Below the pieces are notes generated by a model that worked only from the letters and a program-made list of their open reading frames with translations, did no database searches and was not told the DNA's origin. From Geobacteraceae bacterium (lineage in GTDB: Bacteria; Desulfobacterota; Desulfuromonadia; Geobacterales; DSM-12255), in the NCBI GenBank assembly GCA_013377075.1, contig JACABD010000032.1, positions 1-41,132 on the forward strand: 41,132 nt of DNA. The letters run 5' to 3'. Below are positions 26,080-33,951 of the stretch, one piece after another; position 1 is the first letter of the stretch; each line of letters begins with the position of its first letter. The position numbers were made by a program, and so were the translations under genes.

Positions 26080-27132
26080 TTAAAGATACTCCATCCGCCC
26101 GGAGCGCTGCAGGGTTTCGACAATCTTTTTCACATCCTGGGCACGATCCTGACGGCAGACGAGAATTGCGTCAGGAGTATCGACGACGATAAGACCGTCA
26201 ACGCCAATGAGGGCGGCAACCTTGCCTGAGCCGTAGACGAGGGAATTGGTTGAGTCTATTGAGATGAGTTCGTCGCAGTTGATAGCCACATTGCCGTTAT
26301 TGTCGGCGTCAATCACTTCTGGAAGAGCACTCCAGCTGCCGACATCGCTCCAGCCGAATGAAGCCGCAATCACCTTTACATCAGCAGCCTGTTCCATGAC
26401 ACCGTAATCGATGGACTCACTTTGAATATCCGGATAAATCCTGTCTATCTGGGCTTGCAGTGGCTCAGAAGCAGAGATTGCAGCGAATGCTGCGGCAAGC
26501 TGCGGCATATGCAGAGCCAGCTCACGGTTGATGGCCGATGTTTTCCAGATAAACATGCCGCTGTTCCAGTAAAAATTACCGGCAGCAAGGAACTCCAACG
26601 CCTTTTCCAGTACCGGTTTTTCCACAAAACGGAGCACCTGTGAAGCCCCGTCTTTTGCGGCTCCAGCCTCGATATAGCCATAGCCGGTCTCCGGCCTGGT
26701 CGGCTCAATGCCGAGGGTCACCAGGGCACCGCCAGCAGCTGCGCTGGCAGCTTTGTTGATGACAGCGCAAAATCCTGACTCATCGCGAATAAAGTGATCT
26801 GCCGGGAGCACGACCATGGTTGCTTCCGGCTCTTCAAGGGCAATGATGGCGGCAGCAAGGGCGATAGCCGGGGCGGTGTTGCGCCCCACCGGCTCGGCAA
26901 TGACCTCAATGGGGAGAGCCCTATAATCCGCCATCTGCCTCCTGGTCTCTTCAGCCTGGAGAGCGTTGGTAACGATGATTATCTTTTTCGGAGAGAGGGG
27001 GAGCACCCGTTCAACGGTTCTTTGCAGCATGGATCTGCCGCCGAAGACCGACATCAGCTGCTTCGGTGATTTAGTCCTTGAGAGTGGCCAAAAGCGCGTG
27101 CCCGAGCCACCTGCCATGATGACAATGTACAT
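26080..27132 (-). CDS. manC: Mannose-1-phosphate guanylyltransferase
   Basis: 350 residues, nucleotidyltransferase domain only; the C-terminal isomerase domain of bifunctional ManC/AlgA (~480 aa) is absent. It makes GDP-mannose from mannose 1-phosphate and GTP for polysaccharide synthesis. Signatures: the nucleotide loop IMAGGSGTRFWPLSR, VLPADHFI, the substrate motif VEKP, FYWNSGMFIWK and ASFGWSDVGSW. A GGAGAAAG site precedes the ATG. The gene follows pmbA by 11 nt. Confidence 0.93.
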   Translation of the reverse strand: MYIVIMAGGSGTRFWPLSRTKSPKQLMSVFGGRSMLQRTVERVLPLSPKKIIIVTNALQAEETRRQMADYRALPIEVIAEPVGRNTAPAIALAAAIIALEEPEATMVVLPADHFIRDESGFCAVINKAASAAAGGALVTLGIEPTRPETGYGYIEAGAAKDGASQVLRFVEKPVLEKALEFLAAGNFYWNSGMFIWKTSAINRELALHMPQLAAAFAAISASEPLQAQIDRIYPDIQSESIDYGVMEQAADVKVIAASFGWSDVGSWSALPEVIDADNNGNVAINCDELISIDSTNSLVYGSGKVAALIGVDGLIVVDTPDAILVCRQDRAQDVKKIVETLQRSGRMEYL

Positions 27133-27143
27133 ATAACTTTCTC

Positions 27144-28481
27144 CTATGAGCCGCTGATATCGAGATGTGAAACCCTGAAGGCCGGTGAACTGACCGAGTC
27201 AACAAGGCGTCTGTTATCAGCTACGGCATCAATATTTGCAAAGATTTCGAGGATGTTGCCCGAAATGGCCATTCCTTTGACCGCAGAGGTGATCTGACCG
27301 TTTTCGATAAGTAAACCGTTGGCACCGACAGAAAAATCGCCGGAGACCGGATTGGCGGTATGCATACCAATGAGTGAGGTTATCAGAAGACCGCGACTGA
27401 TGCCGCTGAAGAGCTGTTGTAAGCTGCTTTGGCCGTTTTCAATGAAAAGATTGCTCACCCCCACATAGGGTATAGATTTAAATCCCCCTCTGGCGGAGTT
27501 GCCGGTGGAGGTTTTACCCATCCGCACGGCATAGGCACTGTCAAAGAGGAACCCTTCCAGAACACCGCAGCTGACCAGTGATGTCCGCCGGGTCGGCACC
27601 CCTTCGCCGTCAAACGGCGCTGTTGAGGTTGCTCCGGGGAGAGTACCGTCATCAACAATTGATACCAGTGGAGAAAAGAGCTGCTCTCCCTCCCGCCCTT
27701 TGAGGAGTGACTTCCCCTTGAAAAGAGACTCACCGCTAAACGACGGGGACAAAAGGCCGAGCAGTTCGGAAGCGGTTGCCGCATCAAATACTGCCGGAGC
27801 CTTCATTCCGGCTATTTTCACGGCTCCAAGCTGGGAAACCGCTTTACGTGCGGCTTCAGCAGCAACCAGAGATATATCGATACCGCCAGGTCCAGTGGCA
27901 ACAGCGTAATCCCAACCCATCTGGGCATCGCCATCAGCTTCGGCGATGGCGGCAACAGAACAGGATGCCATGGTACCGCTGTATGATCCAAAAACACTAT
28001 TGGAGTTACGCAGGTGAATAGAGTAGACCGATTCACCGTAGGATGCTTTGCGAAGCCGCTTGATTCGGCTATCTGCAGCCAGTGTCAGTCGCTCCAGAGA
28101 AAGGGTCAGCTCCACCTTTTCAGCAGTAGACACCGCCGCAAGAGTCTGATCGAAGAGATGGGGCATCTCGGCATAACCGGCAGCATCTGGAAAGATATGG
28201 GCCGGATCGGGGCTCTGCATCCGGGCCCCGATGGCGGCTGATTCGATCATCCGGGTGAGATCGGCATCCTCAAAACCAGAGGAGAAAGAGAACCCCATGG
28301 AGCCGTTTTTAAGGAGACGGATCGACACACCGATGGGCTCGGCAGACTTGAAGGTATCGACCTTCCCCTCTTTCACCTCAATGGAGAGGTTGCGGGAAGA
28401 AGAAGCCATAATCTCGTAGCCATCGATGTCAGAGCCCTTGACAAGCGCCTCGACCCTGTCGGAGAGCTGAATAATATCCAT
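27144..28481 (-). CDS. PmbA/TldE-family protein
   Basis: 445 residues from the ATG at 28481 (a GTG directly before it at 28484 is possible). PmbA (TldE) pairs with TldD in a heteromeric metalloprotease that acts on peptides such as microcins and the CcdA antitoxin. Family features: an N-terminal VKEGKVDTF-like motif, FDGEGVPTRRTSLVSCGVLEGFL (starting near 300), and the C-terminal GDFSVGANGLLIENGQI. No TldD partner lies in the window. It lacks the HExxxH zinc motif of TldD, as expected for this subunit. Its start overlaps the acetyltransferase stop. Confidence 0.9.
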   Translation of the reverse strand: MDIIQLSDRVEALVKGSDIDGYEIMASSSRNLSIEVKEGKVDTFKSAEPIGVSIRLLKNGSMGFSFSSGFEDADLTRMIESAAIGARMQSPDPAHIFPDAAGYAEMPHLFDQTLAAVSTAEKVELTLSLERLTLAADSRIKRLRKASYGESVYSIHLRNSNSVFGSYSGTMASCSVAAIAEADGDAQMGWDYAVATGPGGIDISLVAAEAARKAVSQLGAVKIAGMKAPAVFDAATASELLGLLSPSFSGESLFKGKSLLKGREGEQLFSPLVSIVDDGTLPGATSTAPFDGEGVPTRRTSLVSCGVLEGFLFDSAYAVRMGKTSTGNSARGGFKSIPYVGVSNLFIENGQSSLQQLFSGISRGLLITSLIGMHTANPVSGDFSVGANGLLIENGQITSAVKGMAISGNILEIFANIDAVADNRRLVDSVSSPAFRVSHLDISGS

Positions 28482-28942
28482 CACTTCAGGTTCTCCAGAT
28501 CCAGAATCATGGCGATCTCATCGCAATCAGGAAACTTGGCACACTTGATACAGTCCCCCCAGACCTTGTGGGGAAGCTGGGATTTATCAACGATCTGAAA
28601 ACCGAACTTGGCGAAAAAATCAGGTTTGTAGGTAAGGCAAAAGAGGCGCTTCAGACCAAGCTGTCTCCCTTCAGTGATGCAGGCATTGACAACCTCAGTC
28701 CCTACCCCCTTACGGCCGACATCTTCAGCAACAGCGACGGAGCGGATCTCGGCAAGATCCTCCCAGACTATATGCAGAGCAGCAACACCGGTTATACGCC
28801 CCTCATCCTCAACAATATAAAAATCCCGCAACGCCTCATACAGCTCGGAAAGGGAGCGGGAGAGCATATCGCCACGATTGGCGTAATGGAGAAGGAGTTT
28901 CTGGATATCCTTCACATCTTTTATCTCTGCTTTACGGAGCAT
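28481..28942 (-). CDS. GNAT N-acetyltransferase, N-acetylglutamate-synthase-like
   Basis: 153 residues from the ATG at 28942, which has a perfect AGGAGG 5 nt upstream; a reading to 29137 is rejected. GNAT fold: an acceptor-side N-terminus, the EIRSVAVAEDVGRKGVGTEVV acetyl-CoA segment (about 80-100; motif RKGVGT), and a C-terminus with LPHKVWGDCIKCAKFPDCDEIAM, a cysteine-containing tail seen in single-domain ArgA-like enzymes. That family makes N-acetylglutamate for arginine synthesis; this assignment is from memory of the C-terminal motif. It is the first gene of the minus-strand run. Confidence 0.8.
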   Translation of the reverse strand: MLRKAEIKDVKDIQKLLLHYANRGDMLSRSLSELYEALRDFYIVEDEGRITGVAALHIVWEDLAEIRSVAVAEDVGRKGVGTEVVNACITEGRQLGLKRLFCLTYKPDFFAKFGFQIVDKSQLPHKVWGDCIKCAKFPDCDEIAMILDLENLK

Positions 28943-29211
28943 GAAAGCCTCCTGAAAATGGACTGGCAGCAGTAAACACTGCCCCTGTTTGTAGCACACA
29001 ACGGCAGCTATCGCAACAGAAGCAGGTTGAATTGTGCAGATACAATAAAACAGCTTGATAGTTGTCGAAGTTTGAAATCCAATATAAATAGGCAAAGAGG
29101 CATAATCGAACAATTGCATCGGTGATAAAGTAGCCACTTGCGTTTCTCACCACAATAATATAAAACTGTTCTATGTAGTTGCTAATGATAGTATTTTGTT
29201 CAGGAGAGAAT

Positions 29212-29580
29212 ATGCAAAAGGTTCTGGTGGTTGACGACTCACTTTTCCAACGGAAAAGCATCTGTGACACCCTGAAGGAAGCCGGCTTTCTCACGATTGA
29301 AGCTGGCGATGGCCGCGAGGGACTGGAAACTGCCCGGACCGGCAGCCCTGACTATATTCTCACTGACCTGTTAATGCCGGTAATGGACGGCATTCAATTC
29401 CTCACGGAGTTAAAGGAGCAGGGTTTCACCTGTCCAATGTTCGTCCTGTCGGCTGATATCCAGGAGACCAAACGGAAACAGTGCCTGGATCTCGGCGTCG
29501 CCGGTTTCCTTTCCAAACCGTTCAAAAAACACGAACTGATTGAAGCATTTTCCCGCTGCACCTCTGGAAAGGACGTGTAA
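29212..29580 (+). CDS. Single-domain response regulator (CheY-like)
   Basis: 122 residues from the ATG at 29212, chosen for AGGAGAG just upstream. Only a receiver domain: VVDDS near the start, phospho-acceptor Asp in YILTDLLMPVMDG (about 53), Ser in VLSAD, and the lysine in LSKPFKKHE. With no output domain it must act by protein contact. It is followed by a CheC phosphatase with stop and start overlapping (TAATG), and by a GGDEF protein, so the three form a signalling module. Confidence 0.92.
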   Translation: MQKVLVVDDSLFQRKSICDTLKEAGFLTIEAGDGREGLETARTGSPDYILTDLLMPVMDGIQFLTELKEQGFTCPMFVLSADIQETKRKQCLDLGVAGFLSKPFKKHELIEAFSRCTSGKDV

Positions 29581-30179
29581 TGAACCTGACCGAACTGCAA
29601 CTTGATGCATTCAAGGAGTTGGTAAACATCGGAGTCGGCAGGGCAGCAGCATCGCTGAACGACATGCTCGACTCCCACATCATGCTGGAAGTGCCGGAAG
29701 TTCGCATGCTCGACTTCGACGACATGACCGGAGTGACTGACAACCTGGCTCAGGACCTCTCCTGCGTTCAGCTCGGGTTCTACGGTTCGTTCACCGGCAT
29801 GGCAGCACTGGTTTTCCCCCCACCCAGCGCCGTGCAACTTGTATCCGCTCTCACCGGCGAAGATGCCACAGCGCCAGGACTCGACGGATTGATCGCCGGT
29901 ACGCTGAACGAAGTGGGAAATATCGTCATAAACTGCGTGATCGGCACAATCGGCAACATTCTGGAACGACCACTGGATTTCTCCCTCCCCAATTACCTGC
30001 AAGGGCAACTTGGTGAACTACTGAAGATGGGGGATGATGATCAGCGAAAGAAGATCATTCTGGTTCGAACCCATTTTACCGTTCTGGAAAAACAGCTGGA
30101 CGGCAACATCTTCCTGATGTTTGAAGCGGCATCTTTCGACGCTCTGCTGCTCGCCATCGAACAGATCCATGCCCGGTAA
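29580..30179 (+). CDS. CheC-type CheY-P phosphatase
   Basis: 199 residues. The two CheC active-site helices are visible: FKELVNIGVGRAAASLNDM near the start and GTLNEVGNIVINCVIG near 113-128, both with the E-x2-N pair used to hydrolyse acyl phosphate. It would dephosphorylate the CheY-like regulator encoded just upstream. No CheD, CheA or MCP gene is in the window, so it may serve this small module rather than chemotaxis. Confidence 0.88.
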   Translation: MNLTELQLDAFKELVNIGVGRAAASLNDMLDSHIMLEVPEVRMLDFDDMTGVTDNLAQDLSCVQLGFYGSFTGMAALVFPPPSAVQLVSALTGEDATAPGLDGLIAGTLNEVGNIVINCVIGTIGNILERPLDFSLPNYLQGQLGELLKMGDDDQRKKIILVRTHFTVLEKQLDGNIFLMFEAASFDALLLAIEQIHAR

Positions 30180-31254
30180 AGTCGCTCTGAATATACTATC
30201 GCCACAAAACGGCGGATTCTCCCTGCTTGACCATGTGCCAATTGGGGTTCTCATTGTCTCCGCCGACCTCACCATACTCTTCTGGAACCGCTGCCTTGAG
30301 GAGTGGACTGGTTTGCCAAGGGAGAAAATGGTTGGTGCAGCGCTCATTGACTGCTTCCCCAACCTTGCAGCACCGCGTTACCTTAACCGGATCAGGGAAA
30401 TTTTTAACGGTGCTCCCCCAACGGTTTTCTCCTCCCAGTTGCACCGCCATCTTATCCCGGCAGCGCTCCCCGGCGGCAAATTCCGCACCCAATACACCGT
30501 AGTGACAGGGCTGCCAGCAGAGGGGTGCCACCGTTTCCATGCTCTGTTTTCAATCCAGGATGTTACCAGCCTTTCCGAAGCAATCGACAACTATCACATC
30601 ACTCACCGGGGACTGCTTGCAGAAATGGCCGAGCGACACCGGGCTGAAGATAAACTGAAAAAAACAGCCGAAGAGCTCAACCAGCTGAATCTGACCCTAA
30701 AAGAGCAGTCGATTCGTGATGGATTGACCGGGCTGTTCAATCATCGCTATTTCTGGTATATACTTCGCCGCGATTTTTCCCTGGCACATCGACACCACCA
30801 TCAGCTCTCCTGCCTGCTCGTGGACCTTGATTTTTTTAAAAAGATCAATGATATCTACGGCCACCTATATGGCGACAAAGTGTTGAAAGGTGTGGCAAAA
30901 CAGATCAGCAAACATGTACGGCAAACCGATACAGTCAGCAGGTACGGCGGGGAGGAGTTTGCCATCATACTCCCAAACACCAGCCTGGATGGAGCGTTAT
31001 TTATTGCGGAAAACATAAGAAAGCTGGTGGAGCGAAGCAAGTTCAGCAAAGGAGGGGAGATAATTCGAGTTACTGCCAGTATCGGCGTTGCATCCCTGTC
31101 AGATCACCGGCCAGATACACCTGAAAGACTGCTGGATTTTGCCGATACAGCGCTCTACGGCTCGAAACATGCCGGTCGCAATCGTGTGATCAGCTATAGC
31201 ACCACCATTCAATCAGAAAACCTGCACAACCTTGACCCTGTGCATGACAGATAA
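30169..31254 (+). CDS. PAS-GGDEF diguanylate cyclase
   Basis: 361 residues from the ATG at 30169, which overlaps the CheC end by 11 nt; an ATG at 30121 would overlap more and lacks a site. A PAS domain (about 15-135) leads through a coiled coil (150-180) to a GGDEF domain with LVDLDFFKKINDIYGH, active-site RYGGEEF (GGEEF 260-264) and the inhibitory I-site RQTD (251-254) five residues before it. All catalytic residues are present, so it should make c-di-GMP with product inhibition. Together with the regulator and CheC it links a phosphorylation signal to c-di-GMP. Confidence 0.9.
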   Translation: MPGKVALNILSPQNGGFSLLDHVPIGVLIVSADLTILFWNRCLEEWTGLPREKMVGAALIDCFPNLAAPRYLNRIREIFNGAPPTVFSSQLHRHLIPAALPGGKFRTQYTVVTGLPAEGCHRFHALFSIQDVTSLSEAIDNYHITHRGLLAEMAERHRAEDKLKKTAEELNQLNLTLKEQSIRDGLTGLFNHRYFWYILRRDFSLAHRHHHQLSCLLVDLDFFKKINDIYGHLYGDKVLKGVAKQISKHVRQTDTVSRYGGEEFAIILPNTSLDGALFIAENIRKLVERSKFSKGGEIIRVTASIGVASLSDHRPDTPERLLDFADTALYGSKHAGRNRVISYSTTIQSENLHNLDPVHDR

Positions 31255-31315
31255 CTACGGCCACCATCCTGATTCCTGCAATGGCAAGCGAAGATGCGAC
31301 CCGTTAGATGACCTG

Positions 31316-31444
31316 TTTTTGAGTTGGAGTGGGTGGTGGGTGGACTTTCTGAGGAGTTGGTGGCGACAAAGAACAATTCCGCTGTGAAGCCTTGCTGAAT
31401 AAGGCTTCACAGCGGAATTGTTTTATATTCTGTAAAATCTGTAG
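31316..31444 (+). repeat. ~129-bp dispersed repeat, copy 1
   Basis: Similar over its length to 32196-32323, beginning TGAGTTGGAG and ending TGTAAAATCTGTAG, with the palindrome 31374-31420 in the middle. The two copies bracket the BrnT/BrnA genes and an antitoxin-like relic. Confidence 0.7.
31374..31420 (+). terminator. Perfect 20-bp hairpin with T-run
   Basis: Arms 31374-31393 and 31401-31420 are perfect complements (CAATTCCGCTGTGAAGCCTT) around a 7-nt loop and are followed on the plus strand by TTTTAT. It would end the signalling transcript (last stop 31254) and, read the other way, the BrnTA transcript. Confidence 0.6.
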
Positions 31445-31474
31445 GACGACCCGATGGTCTTATGAGCAGTAGAA

Positions 31475-31699
31475 TCAAGCAGCCTTTTTTAGCCGCTCTG
31501 ACACCCATACCTTGATAACAGACTGCCGAGGCACACCAAGACGTTTTGCCTCCTTGTCAAGTTGATGAATCATCCACAACGGGAAATCAACATTGACCCT
31601 TTTCTGCTCCTGTTCAGGTCTGTACGCCTTGGAGACATCAAGATACGCGGTAATATCCTCATTATCGTCGAACTTCTTGTCAAACTCTTCAACCTTCAT
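31475..31699 (-). CDS. brnA: BrnA-like antitoxin
   Basis: 74 residues. The C-terminal half (RVNVDFPLWMIHQLDKEA... GVPRQSVIKVWVSERL) is a ribbon-helix-helix-like DNA-binding domain as in CopG/BrnA antitoxins; the acidic N-terminus would wrap the toxin. It starts inside the brnT 3' end (11-nt overlap) with a GGAGGAGG site. Antitoxins of this type repress their own operon, probably through the palindrome at 31950-31966. Confidence 0.82.
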   Translation of the reverse strand: MKVEEFDKKFDDNEDITAYLDVSKAYRPEQEQKRVNVDFPLWMIHQLDKEAKRLGVPRQSVIKVWVSERLKKAA

Positions 31700-31949
31700 A
31701 AATTGAGACCTCCTCCGTTCTCGACCTACGCACTGAAATTATTTTCACTGTCTCGCCGCGATAAGTGATAATGCCAGACCAGTGCTTGCCGTCAATTACT
31801 CCGATAACCAGAAATCTTGGTTCATCCTGGGTCTTTACAGGAATCTCAATATAATCAAGATCATCCCATAGGACCTGAACCTCCTGAAAATCTATGCCGT
31901 GCTTTATCTTATTGCTACTGCTTTTGTCAGAGTCATACTCAAATCTCAT
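31689..31949 (-). CDS. brnT: BrnT-like toxin
   Basis: 86 residues, typical length. The BrnT ribonuclease fold signature is visible: FEYDSDKSSSNKIKHGIDF at the start, a central RFLVIGVIDGKHWSGIITYRGE, and the terminal IISVRRSRTEEVSIYE. Toxin before antitoxin is the normal brnTA order. No ribosome binding site precedes the ATG; a TATAAT box lies only about 10 nt upstream, so the mRNA may be nearly leaderless. Confidence 0.85.
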   Translation of the reverse strand: MRFEYDSDKSSSNKIKHGIDFQEVQVLWDDLDYIEIPVKTQDEPRFLVIGVIDGKHWSGIITYRGETVKIISVRRSRTEEVSIYEG

Positions 31950-31985
31950 GGTATAAATATTATACCTTCAATTGATTATTGACAA
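31950..31985 (-). promoter_or_regulatory. brnTA promoter with overlapping operator
   Basis: On the minus strand TTGTCA (31985-31980) and TATAAT (31964-31959) are 15 nt apart. The -10 box lies inside the 17-bp palindrome GGTATAA-TAT-TTATACC (31950-31966), which directly touches the brnT start codon. This is a suitable site for BrnA autorepression. Confidence 0.55.
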
Positions 31986-32021
31986 TTTTTTTTTAACAAC
32001 GGACTTTGAAGTGGTTGCGCT

Positions 32022-32159
32022 GATGATCCAGTTGCACCAAATTTCGCGGCAGAGATGCGTACGGAAATAGCTCGGATAAAACCAGACAAGTGTTGACAGG
32101 CAAAGGTTAATGATGCGGTACGGACTTTTTTAAAAGAACATCCACTTAAGCCGGTATAA
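32022..32159 (+). pseudogene. Relic of a BrnA/DUF4415-type antitoxin gene
   Basis: One reading frame of 46 codons with an internal TGA (32094-32096) and a terminal TAA. The part after the TGA reads QAKVNDAVRTFLKEHPLKPV, which resembles the C-terminal helix (KGYQTRIN...) of DUF4415/BrnA-type antitoxins, with the TGA sitting where the conserved Tyr would be. No start codon with a ribosome site is seen and the N-terminal part is missing. It is on the opposite strand to the intact brnTA pair. Confidence 0.4.
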
Positions 32160-32195
32160 TTAAAAAGGGAGGGCTGTAGAGGGTGTAGGTGAAGT

Positions 32196-32323
32196 GCTTC
32201 TGAGTTGGAGCAGTAGATGGATGACTTATAATAACTGGTTACCGTAAAGTGCAGTCCCGCTGTGAAAACCTGTCAAATCTGGCTTCACAGCGGGACTGTT
32301 TTGATATCCTGTAAAATGTGTAG
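32196..32323 (+). repeat. ~128-bp dispersed repeat, copy 2
   Basis: Copy of the element at 31316-31444. Its core is an inverted repeat at 32252-32298 with 15-bp perfect outer arms (CAGTCCCGCTGTGAA) followed by TTTTGATAT. The arms differ in sequence from copy 1 (CAGTCCC against CAATTCC) yet stay complementary, so the fold rather than the exact sequence is kept. Confidence 0.7.
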
Positions 32324-32473
32324 TGGTTCTGTATCACTTTCTAAACATTGCTAAAGATTTATTGTGCGTGTGTATAAACCGGGCATCAATGCCACCTGAC
32401 AAGTAATGGCAACCAAGTACGGCACTGCTGCTATTCCTGCCCGTGTCCGCATACGTTTGCAAAAAACAGAGAC
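32324..32473. other. Gene-free stretch between repeat and lipoprotein gene
   Basis: The whole gap 31950-32473 holds the brnTA promoter, the antitoxin relic and repeat copy 2. In the remaining 150 bp I see no ORF with a start site, no hairpin with a T-run and no RNA gene. Confidence 0.5.
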
Positions 32474-32701
32474 CTACTCATTCGCAACATCGACTTGCTT
32501 GCAGTCCAAGTTCCCTGATTTCGGCTCAGATGAACACAATAGGACTTTAGTGTGAATACCAAGGAAACCCATGTTTTTATTTTTCAACAGATAATATGAC
32601 CCCGGCTTGTCTGCTTGACTTATACCTGCCCAACTTGTGCAACCGGTCATAAATGCAGTACATAAAACCAGAAGCCCAAATGTAGCGATAATTCTCATCA
32701 T
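32474..32701 (-). CDS. Small lipoprotein of unknown function
   Basis: 75 residues from the ATG at 32701, preceded by a run of G that serves as ribosome site. The signal peptide ends in a lipobox AFMTGC, so the protein is lipid-anchored in the outer or inner membrane. The mature part is about 55 residues with two more cysteines (LLCSSEPKSGNLDCKQ) that may pair. I do not recognise the family. It is the last of a set of exported-protein genes on this strand. Confidence 0.65.
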   Translation of the reverse strand: MMRIIATFGLLVLCTAFMTGCTSWAGISQADKPGSYYLLKNKNMGFLGIHTKVLLCSSEPKSGNLDCKQVDVANE

Positions 32702-32771
32702 TACCCCCCCCAATGTTGATAGTTTATTACTTCTTCTTCGCTAAATAGAAGATAGCTACAGTGATAAATAA

Positions 32772-32814
32772 GGTTTCACTGCTGGATTTGTTTTTGTTCT
32801 TGTCAAATATGTAG
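32772..32814 (+). repeat. Degenerate half copy of the 128-bp repeat
   Basis: GGTTTCACTGCTGGA...TTGTCAAATATGTAG matches the right half of copies 1 and 2 with several differences. An adjoining CAGTGA/TCACTG pair shows a shortened hairpin. It sits between the genes at 32474 and 32853. Confidence 0.5.
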
Positions 32815-32852
32815 GTCCGGCACTTAAGATCACCTAAAAACCTGACCCCATT

Positions 32853-33449
32853 TTACTTCTTATCCAGAGTCTGATAAAAACACTCGAACTTTTGACGCAT
32901 TTCCTCACCGCGATCTTCTTTCACTTCTCGCTCAATGATGACATTGCCTTCAAGAATAATACGAACTGCATCAATTTTTTTAGTGGTCAAAGTATTCCGG
33001 ATCGCTGCTAACTCCTTGTCACTAACATGAGCAGCCAGAACTACTATAGTAGTTGCAAGACCAGAGAAACCTCCCAATGCCGAAGTATTTCCCACTTCAG
33101 TAGCTGTAAATGTTATTGGCTCACCTTTATCAAATCCAAAACTGAATATATTTCCCTTCGCTCCACGATAAACCTGACCCAGTGTGGCCTGTTTATTCGA
33201 AGGGGTTAAGATCTTTAACTCAACATTAATTGCGTGAGTTTTACCGTAAGATCCCACTACTGCAAATATCTCGGATGTACTACCTTCCCAAAATTGCCTA
33301 TCGTGATCTAGGCTCTGAACCCATTTCTGAGTGCTCCGCTTTGTAATCTTGTCAAGTTGTGATATATCAGGTTTGCAGCTCTGTCCATATGATAGAGATG
33401 ACAACATACACAACGCAAGCAGCAGGACCTGAAACATATTTTTCTTCAC
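32853..33449 (-). CDS. Secreted protein of unknown function
   Basis: 198 residues from a GTG at 33449 with AAAGGGGGG upstream. Residues 1-22 form a Sec signal peptide (LLLALCMLSSLSYG). The mature protein contains KWVQSLDHDRQFW, a central segment FGFDKGEPITFTATEVGN, and a short hydrophobic patch (GLATTIVVLAAH). It resembles no family I can name. It lies between two lipoprotein genes on the same strand and may belong to the same surface-protein set. Confidence 0.7.
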   Translation of the reverse strand: MKKNMFQVLLLALCMLSSLSYGQSCKPDISQLDKITKRSTQKWVQSLDHDRQFWEGSTSEIFAVVGSYGKTHAINVELKILTPSNKQATLGQVYRGAKGNIFSFGFDKGEPITFTATEVGNTSALGGFSGLATTIVVLAAHVSDKELAAIRNTLTTKKIDAVRIILEGNVIIEREVKEDRGEEMRQKFECFYQTLDKK

Positions 33450-33539
33450 AATTACCCCCCTTTGATCGTAGTTTCACTAAAAAGTCTCTAAACTCAACGA
33501 GAAAACAGTTTCTGTTAGCCTAGATTGACAGGGCACTCG

Positions 33540-33851
33540 CTACTCTCCGTACACAATCAGTTTATATGAGCCGAAAATCCCAAAAATATTCCTTACCTGC
33601 CAATCAGCGTGCGTCATCTTGGTGATGTTGCCATCCTTCTTGGCAGCGTCGAAACTACAATCTCCATATGCAAACATTGCAAATAAACTATGACACTCGG
33701 CCGTACCGTTTTTCATAACTTTGGAACTATTACTGGTAACCGCAACGGGCAAGTTAACCCCTGTGAATATAGCGCCTACCGGATAAACACTTGCACATCC
33801 TGTCAACATACTGAAAGCAAGTAGTACAGCTAAACCTTTAATTTGTTTCAA
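33540..33851 (-). CDS. TRL-family lipoprotein
   Basis: 103 residues from the TTG at 33851, chosen because AGGAGGG lies a few nt upstream; an ATG at 33869 puts the ribosome site inside the gene. The signal peptide ends in lipobox LTGC (Cys 19). The mature domain (GVNLPVAVTSN, GTAECHSLFAMFAYGDCSF, ITKMTHADW, GSYKLIVYG) matches, from memory, the TRL-like family: small Gly-rich envelope proteins with a two-cysteine core, function unknown. It follows the OmpA-type gene by 100 nt. Confidence 0.75.
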   Translation of the reverse strand: MKQIKGLAVLLAFSMLTGCASVYPVGAIFTGVNLPVAVTSNSSKVMKNGTAECHSLFAMFAYGDCSFDAAKKDGNITKMTHADWQVRNIFGIFGSYKLIVYGE

Positions 33852-33951
33852 AAACCCTCCTATTGACATTATATTTACAGAAATTTTTGCAAGTTTTTTT
33901 AATGATCGTGTGGTGTTTCAGCGGCTCTAACCATTTATCATACAGAGCAGT

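Noticed and set aside
28943-29137. N-terminal extension of the acetyltransferase
   Set aside because: The extension has no GNAT sequence, while the ATG at 28942 has a perfect AGGAGG at the right distance.
32094-32096. In-frame TGA as a selenocysteine codon
   Set aside because: No SECIS-like hairpin follows, no known selenoprotein motif surrounds it, and the frame lacks a start; decay is simpler.
31255-32473. Prophage or transposon end
   Set aside because: Repeats and a toxin-antitoxin pair suggest mobility, but no transposase, integrase or attachment site could be read.
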